NCBI GenBank assembly: GCA_003416985.1
Contig: QVIN01000011.1
Coordinates: forward strand, 62,001 to 126,000
From: Duganella sp. BJB480
GTDB taxonomy: Bacteria; Pseudomonadota; Gammaproteobacteria; Burkholderiales; Burkholderiaceae_D
Direction: 5' to 3'
DNA: 64,000 bases
The notes below the pieces were generated by a model. That model ran no database searches and was not told the origin of the DNA. It worked only from the letters and a program-made list of their open reading frames with translations. Shown here piece by piece: positions 17,071-25,875 of the stretch. Made by a program: the position numbers and the translations under genes. Each line of letters starts with the position of its first letter. The first letter of the stretch is position 1.

Positions 17071-17718
17071 TTGAGCGCCCAAGCCGCAGCCTCCGCCCGT
17101 AACGCCAGCCGTGCCGTATGGCTCAAGCATCTGCATCAATGGCACTGGGTCAGTTCGGCGATGTGCCTGTTGGGCATGTTTTTGTTCGCCATAACCGGCA
17201 TCACGCTGAACCACGCGTCGCAGATCGAGTCCAAGCCGTCCGTGGTGCGCCGGCAGGCCATCGCGCCGGCCGCGCTGACCGCGCAGCTGCGCGCCTACGC
17301 CACCTCACACGACGGCGCCAGGGAACCGCTGCCGGCCGCCGCCGATCAATGGCTGCGCGACACGTGGAAGGTGCAGGCCGGCGGCCGCGTGGCCGAATGG
17401 GCCGCCGACGAGGTCTACCTGCCGCTGCCCAAGGCCGGCGGCGACGCCTGGGTACGCATCGCGCTGGAGGACGGCGCGGCCGAATTCGAGAACACCGACC
17501 GCGGCTGGATCTCATGGCTCAACGACGTGCACAAGGGCCGCAACACCGGCACGGCCTGGAACTGGTTCATCGACATCTTCGCCGGCGCCTGCCTGGTGTT
17601 CTGCATCACCGGCCTGCTGATTTTGAAATTCCACGCGGCCAACCGGCCGTTCACCTGGCCGATGGTGGGCCTGGGCATCCTGATCCCGTTTGTTATCGCA
17701 CTGCTGTTCATTCATTAA
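17071..17718 (+). CDS. PepSY-associated transmembrane protein of an iron-regulated redox operon
   Basis: 215 residues from a TTG start, preceded by AAGGA; no in-frame ATG fits. One membrane helix lies at about 27-47, with a large periplasmic loop, then two helices (NWFIDIFAGACLVFCITGLLIL and WPMVGLGILIPFVIALLFI). His20, His22, His25 and His48 cluster at the first helix and a further His lies in NDVHKGRN, candidates for heme ligands as in PepSY-TM and PiuB-like proteins. PepSY-TM proteins move electrons across the inner membrane for ferric-siderophore reduction. First gene after the Fur-controlled promoter; the redox role is inferred from the operon. Confidence 0.8.
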   Translation: MSAQAAASARNASRAVWLKHLHQWHWVSSAMCLLGMFLFAITGITLNHASQIESKPSVVRRQAIAPAALTAQLRAYATSHDGAREPLPAAADQWLRDTWKVQAGGRVAEWAADEVYLPLPKAGGDAWVRIALEDGAAEFENTDRGWISWLNDVHKGRNTGTAWNWFIDIFAGACLVFCITGLLILKFHAANRPFTWPMVGLGILIPFVIALLFIH

Positions 17719-17736
17719 TCTCACGACAGGTTCTCC

Positions 17737-18252
17737 ATGAAACTACGCTATTCCATCGCCCTCGGCCTGCCGCTGGCCAGCGCCACGGCCATGGGCGCCG
17801 AGCTCGCGCTCAAGCTCGAAGTGCCGCAACTGAACGTGGCCGAATACCACCGTCCCTACATCGCCGCGTGGCTGGAAAACGCCGACCAGAAAGTGGTGGC
17901 CAACCTGGCCGTGCTGTACGACGTCAAGAAGAAGGACAACGCCGGCACCAAGTGGCTCAAGGATGTCCGCCAGTGGTGGCGCAAGAGCGGCCGCGACCTG
18001 GAGATGCCGATGGACGGCGTGAGCGGCGCGACCCGGGCGCCGGGCGAGCAGTCGTTGACCTTCCCGGGTGCCAAGGCCGCGCTGGACAAGCTGCCGGCCG
18101 GCCAGTACACGCTGGTGGTGGAGGCGGCGCGCGAAGCCGGCGGCCGCGAGGCGGTCAAGGTGCCGCTGCAATGGCCGCCGAAGTCGGCGCAGAACGTGAG
18201 CGGCCAAGGCAAGGAAGAACTGGGCGCCGTGGTGGTTCAACTCAAACCTTAA
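17737..18252 (+). CDS. DUF2271 periplasmic protein with ApbE flavinylation motif
   Basis: 171 residues with a signal peptide (about 1-20, ending AMGA). The DUF2271 body follows. Residues 93-99 read DGVSGAT, an exact match to the Dxx(S/T)GAT pattern to which ApbE attaches FMN through the final threonine (Thr99). ApbE is encoded two genes downstream. The protein is therefore a probable covalently flavinylated periplasmic electron carrier or ferric reductase partner. The family function was unassigned for long; the flavin role is inference from motif plus context. Confidence 0.85.
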   Translation: MKLRYSIALGLPLASATAMGAELALKLEVPQLNVAEYHRPYIAAWLENADQKVVANLAVLYDVKKKDNAGTKWLKDVRQWWRKSGRDLEMPMDGVSGATRAPGEQSLTFPGAKAALDKLPAGQYTLVVEAAREAGGREAVKVPLQWPPKSAQNVSGQGKEELGAVVVQLKP

Positions 18253-18255
18253 GGC

Positions 18256-19083
18256 ATGGCCATGAAACTGTATAAATCGTTTATTGCATTGGCGCTGGCC
18301 GGCCTGTCGCTGGGCGCGCAGGCGCACAAGCCGTGGCTGCTGCCGTCGTCCACCATCGTCGAAGGCAAGGAAGCCTGGGTGACGGTGGATGCCGCCATCT
18401 CCGAAGGCTTGTTCGACATCGACCACCAGCCGCTCAAGCTGGACGGCATCGTCATCACCGGCCCGGACGGCGGCAAGCTGAACATGGAAAACGTCAGCAA
18501 CGGCAAGCTGCGCAACACCTTCGATCTCAAGCTGCCCAAGCCGGGCACCTACCGCATCGCGCTGGTGTCGCAGGGCGTGATGGGCAGCTACAAGAACAAG
18601 GATGGCGAGATGAAGCGCTTCCGCGGCAGCGAGGAATCGCTGGCCAAGGATGTGCCGGCCGACGCGAGCGACGTCAAGCTGACGCGCATGCAGAGCCGGC
18701 TGGAGACCTTCGTCTCCACCGGCACGCCGGACATGGCGGTGTTCAAGCCGACCGGCGTGGGCCTGGAGCTGGTGCCGGTGACGCATCCGAACGACATGCG
18801 CGCGGGCGAGAAGGCCACCTGGCGCTTCCTGTTGGACGGCAAGCCGGCGGCCAACCAGGGCTTCAGCCTGATCCCGGGCGGCGTGCGCTATCGCGGCACG
18901 CTGGGCGAGCTGCGCAAGAACACCGACGCCAACGGCGAAGCCACGTTCGAGCTGCCGGCGGCGGGCATGTACCTGGTCAGCAGCGCCTGGCCGGCGGCCG
19001 CGCCGCAGGTGCCGGGCCAGCCGCCGCAGATGCCGCCGCGCCGCGTCAGCTACGCGGCGACGGTGGAAATCCTGCCGCAATAA
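18256..19083 (+). CDS. DUF4198 periplasmic protein
   Basis: 275 residues (an alternative ATG two codons later is equally possible). A signal peptide ends at AQA, so the mature protein begins HKPWLLPSS, the N-terminal His motif typical of DUF4198/NikM-like metal-handling proteins. Two beta-sandwich regions follow (KPGTYRIALVSQG; NTDANGEATFELPAAGMYLVSS). The gene starts 3 bp after DUF2271 and belongs to the same Fur-controlled operon, so binding iron or a ferric chelate in the periplasm is plausible. No membrane segment beyond the signal. Confidence 0.85.
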   Translation: MAMKLYKSFIALALAGLSLGAQAHKPWLLPSSTIVEGKEAWVTVDAAISEGLFDIDHQPLKLDGIVITGPDGGKLNMENVSNGKLRNTFDLKLPKPGTYRIALVSQGVMGSYKNKDGEMKRFRGSEESLAKDVPADASDVKLTRMQSRLETFVSTGTPDMAVFKPTGVGLELVPVTHPNDMRAGEKATWRFLLDGKPAANQGFSLIPGGVRYRGTLGELRKNTDANGEATFELPAAGMYLVSSAWPAAAPQVPGQPPQMPPRRVSYAATVEILPQ

Positions 19084-19099
19084 GGCGCGTACGCTCACC

Positions 19100-20110
19100 A
19101 TGCGCCGGGTCTTGCTGCCTCATGTCGTGTCCGAAGATGCGCCGCCAGCCGGCGGCGTGATCCGCGATTTCGCCGGCCACAGCATGGGCACCAGCTGGTC
19201 GGTGCGGCTGGTGGCGGCGCCGGACGACCCCTGCGCCCATGTGGAGCAAGGCTTGCAGCAACAGCTCGATGCCGTGGTGGCCGAGATGAGCCACTGGGAA
19301 ATCGATTCCGACCTGGGCCGTTTCAACCGCGCGGAGGCAGGCAGCTGGCAGCAGCTGCCGCCAGCGTTTTTCGATGTGCTGTCGTTCGCGCTGGACGTGG
19401 CCCGCGAGTCCGGCCGCGCCTACGATCCCTGCGCCGGCGCGCTGGTCAACCTGTGGGGGTTCGGCCCGCACGGCAGGTTCGGCCAACCGGATTTCGTGCC
19501 GCCGTCGCCCGCGCAGATCAGTGCGGCGTTGGCCTTGCCGCCTGCGCTGCTGGACCGTGAAGGCCGCCGCGCCTGGCAGCCGGGCGGCGTGCAGCTCGAC
19601 CTGTCGGCCGTGGCCAAGGGCTACAGCGTGGACCGGCTGGTCTACCACCTGAAGTCGCAAGGCTACGCGCACTGCCTGGTCGAAGTCGGCGGCGAGCTGC
19701 GCGGCGCCGGCGTCAAGCCGGACGGCCAGCCGTGGTGGGTGGCGCTGGAGCAGGTGGGCGACGCTGTTGCTCAGCAGCCGGACCAGCTGGTGCTGGCGCT
19801 GCATGGCTTGTCGGTGGCGACCTCGGGCGACTACCGCCGCTATTTCGAGCTGGACGGACGGCGCTACTCCCACACCATCGACCCGCGCAACGGCATGCCG
19901 ATCGCCAACGACCTGGCCTCCGTCACGGTGGTGCATCCGCAATGCGTGGCCGCCGACGCCTGGTCCACCGCGTTGACGGTGCTGGGCTGCGAGCACGGCC
20001 TGCGCCTGGCCGAGCGGCAGGGCCTGGCCGCGCGCTTCGTGGCCCGCCAGGCGGACGGCGGTTTTACCGAACACATGAGTACCCATTTACACAGCATGCT
20101 CGACGAATGA
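19100..20110 (+). CDS. apbE: FAD:protein FMN transferase (ApbE)
   Basis: 336 residues. ApbE motifs are present in order: GHSMGTSWSVRL near the N-terminus, MSHWEIDSDLGRFNRA, YDPCAGALVNLWGFGP, VQLDLSAVAKGYSVDRLV, LVEVGGELRGAG, and the metal-binding SHTIDPRNGMPI close to the C-terminus. The enzyme transfers FMN from FAD to a Ser/Thr of target proteins, with Mg2+. No lipoprotein or Sec signal is evident at the N-terminus (MRRVLLPHVVSEDAPP), which is unusual because most bacterial ApbE proteins are exported; a short or alternative start is possible. The likely substrate is DUF2271 in the same operon. Its stop overlaps the next start (ATGA). Confidence 0.92.
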   Translation: MRRVLLPHVVSEDAPPAGGVIRDFAGHSMGTSWSVRLVAAPDDPCAHVEQGLQQQLDAVVAEMSHWEIDSDLGRFNRAEAGSWQQLPPAFFDVLSFALDVARESGRAYDPCAGALVNLWGFGPHGRFGQPDFVPPSPAQISAALALPPALLDREGRRAWQPGGVQLDLSAVAKGYSVDRLVYHLKSQGYAHCLVEVGGELRGAGVKPDGQPWWVALEQVGDAVAQQPDQLVLALHGLSVATSGDYRRYFELDGRRYSHTIDPRNGMPIANDLASVTVVHPQCVAADAWSTALTVLGCEHGLRLAERQGLAARFVARQADGGFTEHMSTHLHSMLDE

Positions 20111-21471
20111 TCTGGACCAACGACCCCACCCGATTGATGCTGGCAGCCAGCCTGGCGATGAGCTACGCGCTGGTCTGCCTGGCGCCTTGGCTGCGCACGC
20201 GCCGCAAGCGCCTGGCCGCGCGGCGCGCCAAGGCCGAGGCGGCCGCCAACCCGGGCTGGATCGTGGCCTACGCCAGCCAGACCGGCAACGCCGAGGAACT
20301 GGCCGGCCAGACGCTGGCGACGCTGCGGCTGGCCGGCATCCCGGCGCAGCTGAGCGAGCTGTCCGAGCTGCGGGCGGACGACCTGCGACGCGCCGAGCGC
20401 ATCCTGTTCCTGGTCAGCACCTACGGCGAGGGCGACGCGCCGGACGCCGCCGCCGCCTTCGCCGGCCGCCTGATGACCGACGGCCTGGCGCTGCCGCAAT
20501 TGCACTACGCCGTGCTGGCGCTGGGCGACAGCGCCTACGCCCAGTTCTGCGGCTTCGGCCGCGCGCTGGACCAATGGCTGCAGGCGCAGGGCGCGCAAAG
20601 CCTGTTCCCGCGCATCGAGGTGAACCGCAGTTCGGCCGAGGCCATCGGCGCCTGGCGCCAGCAGCTCAGCCATCTGGCCGGCACCAGCGACGCGCCGGAC
20701 TGGAGCGCACCGGCCTTCGAGTCCTGGCGACTGGCCGAACGCGTGCTGCTCAATCCGGGCAGCGCCGGCGCGCCGCTCTACCACCTGGAGCTGGAGCCCG
20801 CGAACGGCGCGCTGCCGGCCTGGGAATCGGGCGACCTGGTGCAGGTGTGCGCGCCAGCCGATCCGGAACGCGCCCGCGAATACTCGATCGCCTCGATCCC
20901 GGCCGACGGCCGCGTGCACCTGCTGGTGCGCCTGCACACGCACGCGGACGGCAGCCACGGCGCCGCCTCCGGCTGGCTGACCCTGCAGGCCGAGCCCGGC
21001 CAGATCATCCAGCTGCGCCTGCGCCAGCATCGCCGTTTCCGGCTGGAGGACAACGCGCAGCGCCCGCTGATCCTGATCGGCAACGGCAGCGGCATCGCCG
21101 GCCTGCGCGGCCACCTGAAGGCGCGCACCGCATCGGGACGGGCCCGCAACTGGCTGCTGTTCGGCGAGCGCAACGCCGCGCACGACGCCCACTATCGCGA
21201 CGAACTGGCGACCTGGCAGCTGCACGGCAAACTGGAAAAGCTGGACCTGGTGTATTCGCGCGACCAGCCGCGGCGGCGCTACGTGCAGCACTGCCTGGCC
21301 GAGCAGGCGGACGAGGTGCGTGCCTGGGTCGCGGCCGGCGCCGCCATCTACGTGTGCGGCAGCCTGGACGGCATGGCGGCCGGCGTCGACGCCGCGCTGG
21401 CCGCCGCGCTGGGCCGCGAGGCGCTGGACCAGCTGGCCGCCGCCGGCCGCTACCGGCGCGACGTTTATTGA
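20107..21471 (+). CDS. Membrane-anchored flavodoxin/FNR-type reductase (sulfite reductase alpha-like)
   Basis: 454 residues, start overlapping the apbE stop as ATGA. One N-terminal membrane helix (about 11-30) is followed by Arg/Lys-rich residues, placing the rest in the cytoplasm. A flavodoxin domain (about 50-190: AYASQTGNAEELAGQ, VSTYGEGDAPD, LGDSAYAQFCGFG) precedes an FAD/NADPH domain (about 210-454: REYSIASIP, LILIGNGSGIAGLRGHLKAR, YVCGSLDGMAAGVDAAL). The layout is that of NADPH-cytochrome P450/sulfite reductase flavoproteins, but short between domains. It would feed NADPH electrons to the PepSY membrane protein. Last gene of the operon. Confidence 0.88.
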   Translation: MIWTNDPTRLMLAASLAMSYALVCLAPWLRTRRKRLAARRAKAEAAANPGWIVAYASQTGNAEELAGQTLATLRLAGIPAQLSELSELRADDLRRAERILFLVSTYGEGDAPDAAAAFAGRLMTDGLALPQLHYAVLALGDSAYAQFCGFGRALDQWLQAQGAQSLFPRIEVNRSSAEAIGAWRQQLSHLAGTSDAPDWSAPAFESWRLAERVLLNPGSAGAPLYHLELEPANGALPAWESGDLVQVCAPADPERAREYSIASIPADGRVHLLVRLHTHADGSHGAASGWLTLQAEPGQIIQLRLRQHRRFRLEDNAQRPLILIGNGSGIAGLRGHLKARTASGRARNWLLFGERNAAHDAHYRDELATWQLHGKLEKLDLVYSRDQPRRRYVQHCLAEQADEVRAWVAAGAAIYVCGSLDGMAAGVDAALAAALGREALDQLAAAGRYRRDVY

Positions 21472-21788
21472 CGTTTTATTACAACGCACCGCGATGGTGC
21501 GAATTTGAACGTTCTGGGAATATCAAAATATTACGTTTTATACATATATTATTGAGAAAATATGGAAATTTAATTTTGCCATAAGCCGCGCAGGGCAAAC
21601 TTGTGAGGTTTGTTCTAATTTTGCTTCAACCATGTATCAAAATGTAGCGGCAGGCCCGATAATTCCGTTATCGAAGAGCAATGTTTGGTCACTTCGACTC
21701 CCTGACTTTCGGTGCATCTTCGGTTTGCAGTCGTAACACAGCGGTATGGCATTGCTCTCGGTTTTTACGTTTTTAATCGGGAGTTTGT
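21472..21788. other. AT-rich intergenic region before the third TonB receptor
   Basis: This 317-bp gap has no open frame worth calling. A small hairpin CGCACC/GGTGCG (21485-21501) just after the reductase gene lacks a U tract and may be a weak terminator. The remainder is AT-rich and must hold the receptor promoter, but I see no clear -35/-10 pair and no Fur box. Confidence 0.5.
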
Positions 21789-24533
21789 ATGGTATTGCAA
21801 GAAAAAATCGGCGTGCGCTCCGTGCGTATCGCCCTGAGCGTGCTGACCGGTACGGTACTGATCGCTGGCCAGGCCTTCGCAGACGAGGCTATCCAGAAAG
21901 TTGAAATCACCGGCTCGAGCATCAAGCGCATCGCCGTCGAAGGCGCGTTGCCAGTGCAGCGCCTGTCGCAGGAACAAATCGCCAAGACCGGCGCCACCAC
22001 CGTCGCCGACCTGATCCAATCGCTGCCTGCGATGCAGGGCTTCAGCATCGCCGCCACCGCCGCCGGCTCCAACTCGGGCGGCATCGTGTCCGCCTCGATC
22101 CACAACATCGGCGAGAGCTACACCCTGGTCCTGCTGGACGGCCGCCGCATCGCGCCGACCGGCTCGGGCAGCACCATCAACCTGAACTCCATCCCGATGA
22201 GCGCGGTCGAGCGCGTCGAGATCCTGACCGACGGCGCCTCCGCCCTGTACGGCTCGGACGCGATCGCCGGCGTGATCAACTTCATCCTGAAGAAAAACGC
22301 CCAGGGCGGCACCGTCGACGCCACCTGGTCGCAGCCGACCAGCGGCCGTCCGGGCCAGTCGTACAACACCAGCCTGACCTACGGCTTCGGCGACCTGCAG
22401 GAAGACCGCTTCAACATCCTGGCGACCTACCGCCACGACGAGCAGAGCCCGGTCAAGGCCACCGACCGCTCGTTCGCGTCGACCTCGTACATCCCGTTCA
22501 ACTACAACGGCCACAACTACATCTACGACCGCACCAGCCCTGCGGCCGCGCCGGCCAACGTCGGCGTGACCTTCAACAAGGGCCTGGCGCCGATCGGCTT
22601 CAGCCCCTACCTGGCGCAGAACGGCAGCTGCCCGAAGCAGACCTACGTGAGCCTGAACAACACGGCCGACACCCGCAACTGCTCGTTCGACTCCACCCCG
22701 GCGGTGGAAATCTCGCCGCAGAACAAGCGTGACAGCTTCTTCTCCAAGGCCCAGTACAAGGCCAGCGACGACATCACCGTGTTCGCCGAAATGGCGCTGT
22801 CGCGCCTGGACCTGACCGCGCGCATCGCGCAGAACATCGCGCCGTTCACCATCGCGCCCGGTTCGGACCGCTACAACACCTACGTGCTGCCATACCTGAC
22901 CGCCGAGCAGGCGGCCAACGTCAAGCAGGTGTCGGGCAGCTACCGCACCTACGACTGGGGCACCCGCGACAGCCAGACCGTGACCGACGCCCAGCACCTG
23001 GTCATCGGCGCGGACGGCGAGATCGGCGCCTGGAGCTTCGGCACCGGCCTGACCTGGTCGCGCAACAAGCTCGACGAGCGCTATGTCGGCGGCTACGCGC
23101 TGACCAAGGAATTCAAGGACATGTTGGCCACCAACGCCTTCAATCCGTTCGCGCCGATCGGCAACCAGAGCGACGCCACCAAGGCGCAGATCGCCAACTC
23201 GATCTTCCACGGTTCGATCCGCGAAGCGTCGACCACGCTCAAGGGCGTGGACGCGCACGGTTCGCGCGAAGTGTTCACGCTGCCGGGCGGCGCCGCCAAC
23301 CTGGGTATCGGCGCCGACTACCGCGAGTACGCCTACCAGCAGACCCCGTCGGCCGCCGCGGCCAGCGGCATGGTCTACAACCTGAGTTCGCCAGCCGCGT
23401 ACGACATGAAGCGCGCCTCGTACGGCGTATTCGGCGAGCTGCTGGCGCCGGTGACCAAGGAGCTGGAAGTGACCCTGGCCGGCCGCTACGACAGCATCGA
23501 CGGCGTCGACAACCTGCTGGCGCACCGCAAGATGGGCGAGACCCAGTCGGCCAGCACCTACAAGGTGTCGGCCCGCTGGCAGCCTGCCAAGACGCTGCTG
23601 TTCCGCGGCTCCTACGGCACCGGCTTCAAGGCGCCGAGCATGCTCGACATCGGCCAGCCGCTGGTCAGCGCCGGCGTGACCGCCAACAGCTACGCCTGCC
23701 CGTTCCCGGGCACCGACATGTGCCGTCCTGGCAATGTGCAGTACAACGTGCTGTCCGGCGGCAACGAGCAGTTGAAGCCTGAGCGTTCCAAGCAGTACTC
23801 GATCGGTTTCCGCGTCGAGCCGAGCCCGTCGTTCTCGTTCGGCGCCGACCTGTGGGACGTGAAGATCACCGACGCCGTGTCGTCGATCAGCGAGCAGCAG
23901 ATCTTCGCCAACCCGGCCAAGTTCCGCGACCTGTTCAGCACCTTCACCGAGCCGTCGACCGGCAACACCTACTGGGCGATGAAGCGTCTGTCGATCAACA
24001 TCGGCAAGACCCACAACCAGGGTATCGACTATGACCTGGTGGGCCGCCAGAAGTTCTCGTTCGGCCAGCTGACCGCCAACCTGAACGGCACCTACCTGAT
24101 GAAGTCGGACTACACCCGTCCGGGCACCGACGGCGACTGGACCAGCGACCTGAACTTCTTCGGCGTCGACAACAGCGTCGCCTTCCGCCATATCGTGCGC
24201 GCCGCGCTGACGCTGGACACCGGCAAGCTGAGCAACACGCTGAGCGCCAACTACCGCAACGGCTACCGCGACGCGCAAGCGACCGTGCGCAACGTCGACA
24301 GCGGCAAGGACGAGAGCATCCGTCTGTGGGTGCCGTCGTACCTGACGATCGACTGGCAGGGCAAGCTGGCGCTGACCAAGACCGCCTCGATCCGCATGGG
24401 CGTGAAGAACCTGCTGGACCGCGAACCGCCGCTGTCGCTGCGCGCCTCGTCGGGCCACCAGGTCGGCTTCGATCCGCGCTACACCGACCAGATCGGCCGC
24501 ACGGTCTACCTGACCGGCACGCTGGCGTTCTAA
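21789..24533 (+). CDS. TonB-dependent outer membrane receptor
   Basis: 914 residues, ATG preceded by GGGAG. The signal peptide ends near GQAFAD. The plug holds VEITGSSIKRIAVEGALPVQRLSQEQI, LVLLDGRRIAP and DGASALYGSDAIAGVINFILKK. Four cysteines form likely loop disulfide pairs (C near 281 and 298; CPFPGTDMC). The barrel ends YLTGTLAF. It follows the Fur-controlled redox operon on the same strand, so a siderophore or heme substrate is conceivable, but a 317-bp gap without a Fur box separates them. Confidence 0.92.
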   Translation: MVLQEKIGVRSVRIALSVLTGTVLIAGQAFADEAIQKVEITGSSIKRIAVEGALPVQRLSQEQIAKTGATTVADLIQSLPAMQGFSIAATAAGSNSGGIVSASIHNIGESYTLVLLDGRRIAPTGSGSTINLNSIPMSAVERVEILTDGASALYGSDAIAGVINFILKKNAQGGTVDATWSQPTSGRPGQSYNTSLTYGFGDLQEDRFNILATYRHDEQSPVKATDRSFASTSYIPFNYNGHNYIYDRTSPAAAPANVGVTFNKGLAPIGFSPYLAQNGSCPKQTYVSLNNTADTRNCSFDSTPAVEISPQNKRDSFFSKAQYKASDDITVFAEMALSRLDLTARIAQNIAPFTIAPGSDRYNTYVLPYLTAEQAANVKQVSGSYRTYDWGTRDSQTVTDAQHLVIGADGEIGAWSFGTGLTWSRNKLDERYVGGYALTKEFKDMLATNAFNPFAPIGNQSDATKAQIANSIFHGSIREASTTLKGVDAHGSREVFTLPGGAANLGIGADYREYAYQQTPSAAAASGMVYNLSSPAAYDMKRASYGVFGELLAPVTKELEVTLAGRYDSIDGVDNLLAHRKMGETQSASTYKVSARWQPAKTLLFRGSYGTGFKAPSMLDIGQPLVSAGVTANSYACPFPGTDMCRPGNVQYNVLSGGNEQLKPERSKQYSIGFRVEPSPSFSFGADLWDVKITDAVSSISEQQIFANPAKFRDLFSTFTEPSTGNTYWAMKRLSINIGKTHNQGIDYDLVGRQKFSFGQLTANLNGTYLMKSDYTRPGTDGDWTSDLNFFGVDNSVAFRHIVRAALTLDTGKLSNTLSANYRNGYRDAQATVRNVDSGKDESIRLWVPSYLTIDWQGKLALTKTASIRMGVKNLLDREPPLSLRASSGHQVGFDPRYTDQIGRTVYLTGTLAF

Positions 24534-24548
24534 GCTGCTTCACTAAGT

Positions 24549-24587
24549 AAAAAAGCCCTGACCGGTTGTATCGGTCAGGGCTTTTTT
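24549..24587. terminator. Bidirectional intrinsic terminator
   Basis: AAAAAAGCCCTGACC pairs with GGTCAGGGCTTTTTT around a 9-base loop. It serves the TonB receptor and the convergent DUF2325 gene, whose stop codon lies at its right edge. Confidence 0.92.
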
Positions 24588-25864
24588 TATTCCGCGCCCG
24601 CTTGTTCGAGGCCGCGCGCCAGGCTGGAGATGCTGGGGTTGTCGATGAACACGCAGCGCTTGCCGTTGCGCTTGCAGTAGTCCTTGACCCGCCAGTAGGC
24701 GCTGTGGCTGATGCAGCCGGTCTGGCAGATCACCAGGTCGGCCGCGGCCAGGCTGGCGTCGAGGCGGTTGGCGTTGTCCTCCAGGCCGCCGTCGTGGTGG
24801 GCGAACTGCGCGCCTTCGCGCTCGATCAGCTCGCGGTAGGTGGCGACGTTGCCGCTGCGTCCGCCCACGCACAGCACCGCGCGGTCGTTCAAGCTCAGCG
24901 GCATCCGCATCACGTGCTCGACGATCTGGCGCGTTTCCTCCGGCGCCGGCGCCGGGTCGGCCGCCGTGCGCGCCTTCGCCAGGTCCAGCTTCAGCTCGGC
25001 GATCTGGTTGCGCATGCCGCGTTCGCGTTCCTCCATCTGCGTCAGCCGCTCGGCCAGCCGGGCGCGGCTCTCCAGGCCGGGGATGGATTCGCGCAACTGT
25101 TCCAGCTCGGCCCTGAGCGAATCGATCATGCTGTCCTTGCCGACCGACTGCGCGCGCAGCTGCATCAGCTGCGCCGCGTGCCGTTCGCCGTCCGCGCTCT
25201 TGTCGGCCAGCAGGGCGGCGGCGCGCTGCTGGGCCTTGGACAGCTCGTGCGCCAGGCGCGCGTTCTCGGCCAGCGTGGCGTTGAACTTGTTGATGTCGGC
25301 GCGCACGCAGGCGCCGGCCTGGTGCTGCACCATGTGCAGGTCGCGGCACATCTGTTCTTCCAGCTCGGCGTTGCAGCGCGGATGCGTCAGGCCGGCCCAG
25401 AAGGCGCCGGCGACGTCGCCGTTGGCCACGGCCGCGCGCCACAGCGCGGCCACGTCGGCGGTGCTCCTGGCGGCGCGAAAGCGCAGCAGCACGGCGGCGT
25501 AGCGGCGCTCGAGCTCCTTTTGCAGCGCCTCCGACAGGCGGTTGCGGCTGCCGCACTCGGTGACTGCGCCGACATGCACCTCGTAATCGTCGGCCAGCAC
25601 CTTGCCCGACGTGACCTTGTCCACCAGCTTGCGCAGCACGCCCAGCGGGAAGCCGACGCCGACCAGCGGGCAGTGGCAGGCATGGCCGAGCTCCCACAGC
25701 CGGCGGCGGCGCGAGGCGTGGGCCTGGCCCAGCGCCTGCGCCACATTGACGACGACGGGCTTGACCACCTGCTGTTCGGCGCGGCGCGGCGGCGCCAGTG
25801 CGCCGGCCGCCTGCGGCATGGCGGCGGCGATGATGGCCGCCAGCGGATCGTGTTTTTCGCACAT
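24587..25864 (-). CDS. DUF2325 domain protein with coiled coil
   Basis: 425 residues starting MCEKHDPLAA, preceded by GGGAG. The N-terminal third has scattered Cys and His (HACHCPLVGVGF, TECGSRNRL, CRDLHMVQHQAGACVRAD). A long coiled coil runs about 215-310. The C-terminal 95 residues are the DUF2325 domain: AVLCVGGRSGNVATYRELIE, DLVICQTGCISHSAYWRVKDYCKRNGKRCVFIDNPSISSL, with a conserved Cys/His set that could bind metal. The function of DUF2325 is unknown. It sits downstream of hemP and a small unknown gene on one strand, possibly one iron-linked unit. Confidence 0.85.
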   Translation of the reverse strand: MCEKHDPLAAIIAAAMPQAAGALAPPRRAEQQVVKPVVVNVAQALGQAHASRRRRLWELGHACHCPLVGVGFPLGVLRKLVDKVTSGKVLADDYEVHVGAVTECGSRNRLSEALQKELERRYAAVLLRFRAARSTADVAALWRAAVANGDVAGAFWAGLTHPRCNAELEEQMCRDLHMVQHQAGACVRADINKFNATLAENARLAHELSKAQQRAAALLADKSADGERHAAQLMQLRAQSVGKDSMIDSLRAELEQLRESIPGLESRARLAERLTQMEERERGMRNQIAELKLDLAKARTAADPAPAPEETRQIVEHVMRMPLSLNDRAVLCVGGRSGNVATYRELIEREGAQFAHHDGGLEDNANRLDASLAAADLVICQTGCISHSAYWRVKDYCKRNGKRCVFIDNPSISSLARGLEQAGAE

Positions 25865-25875
25865 GGGCGCGCTCC

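Noticed and set aside
21765..24458. An 897-codon minus-strand frame opposite the third TonB receptor
   Set aside because: Antisense shadow of a receptor gene with clear plug and barrel sequence; composition is not protein-like.
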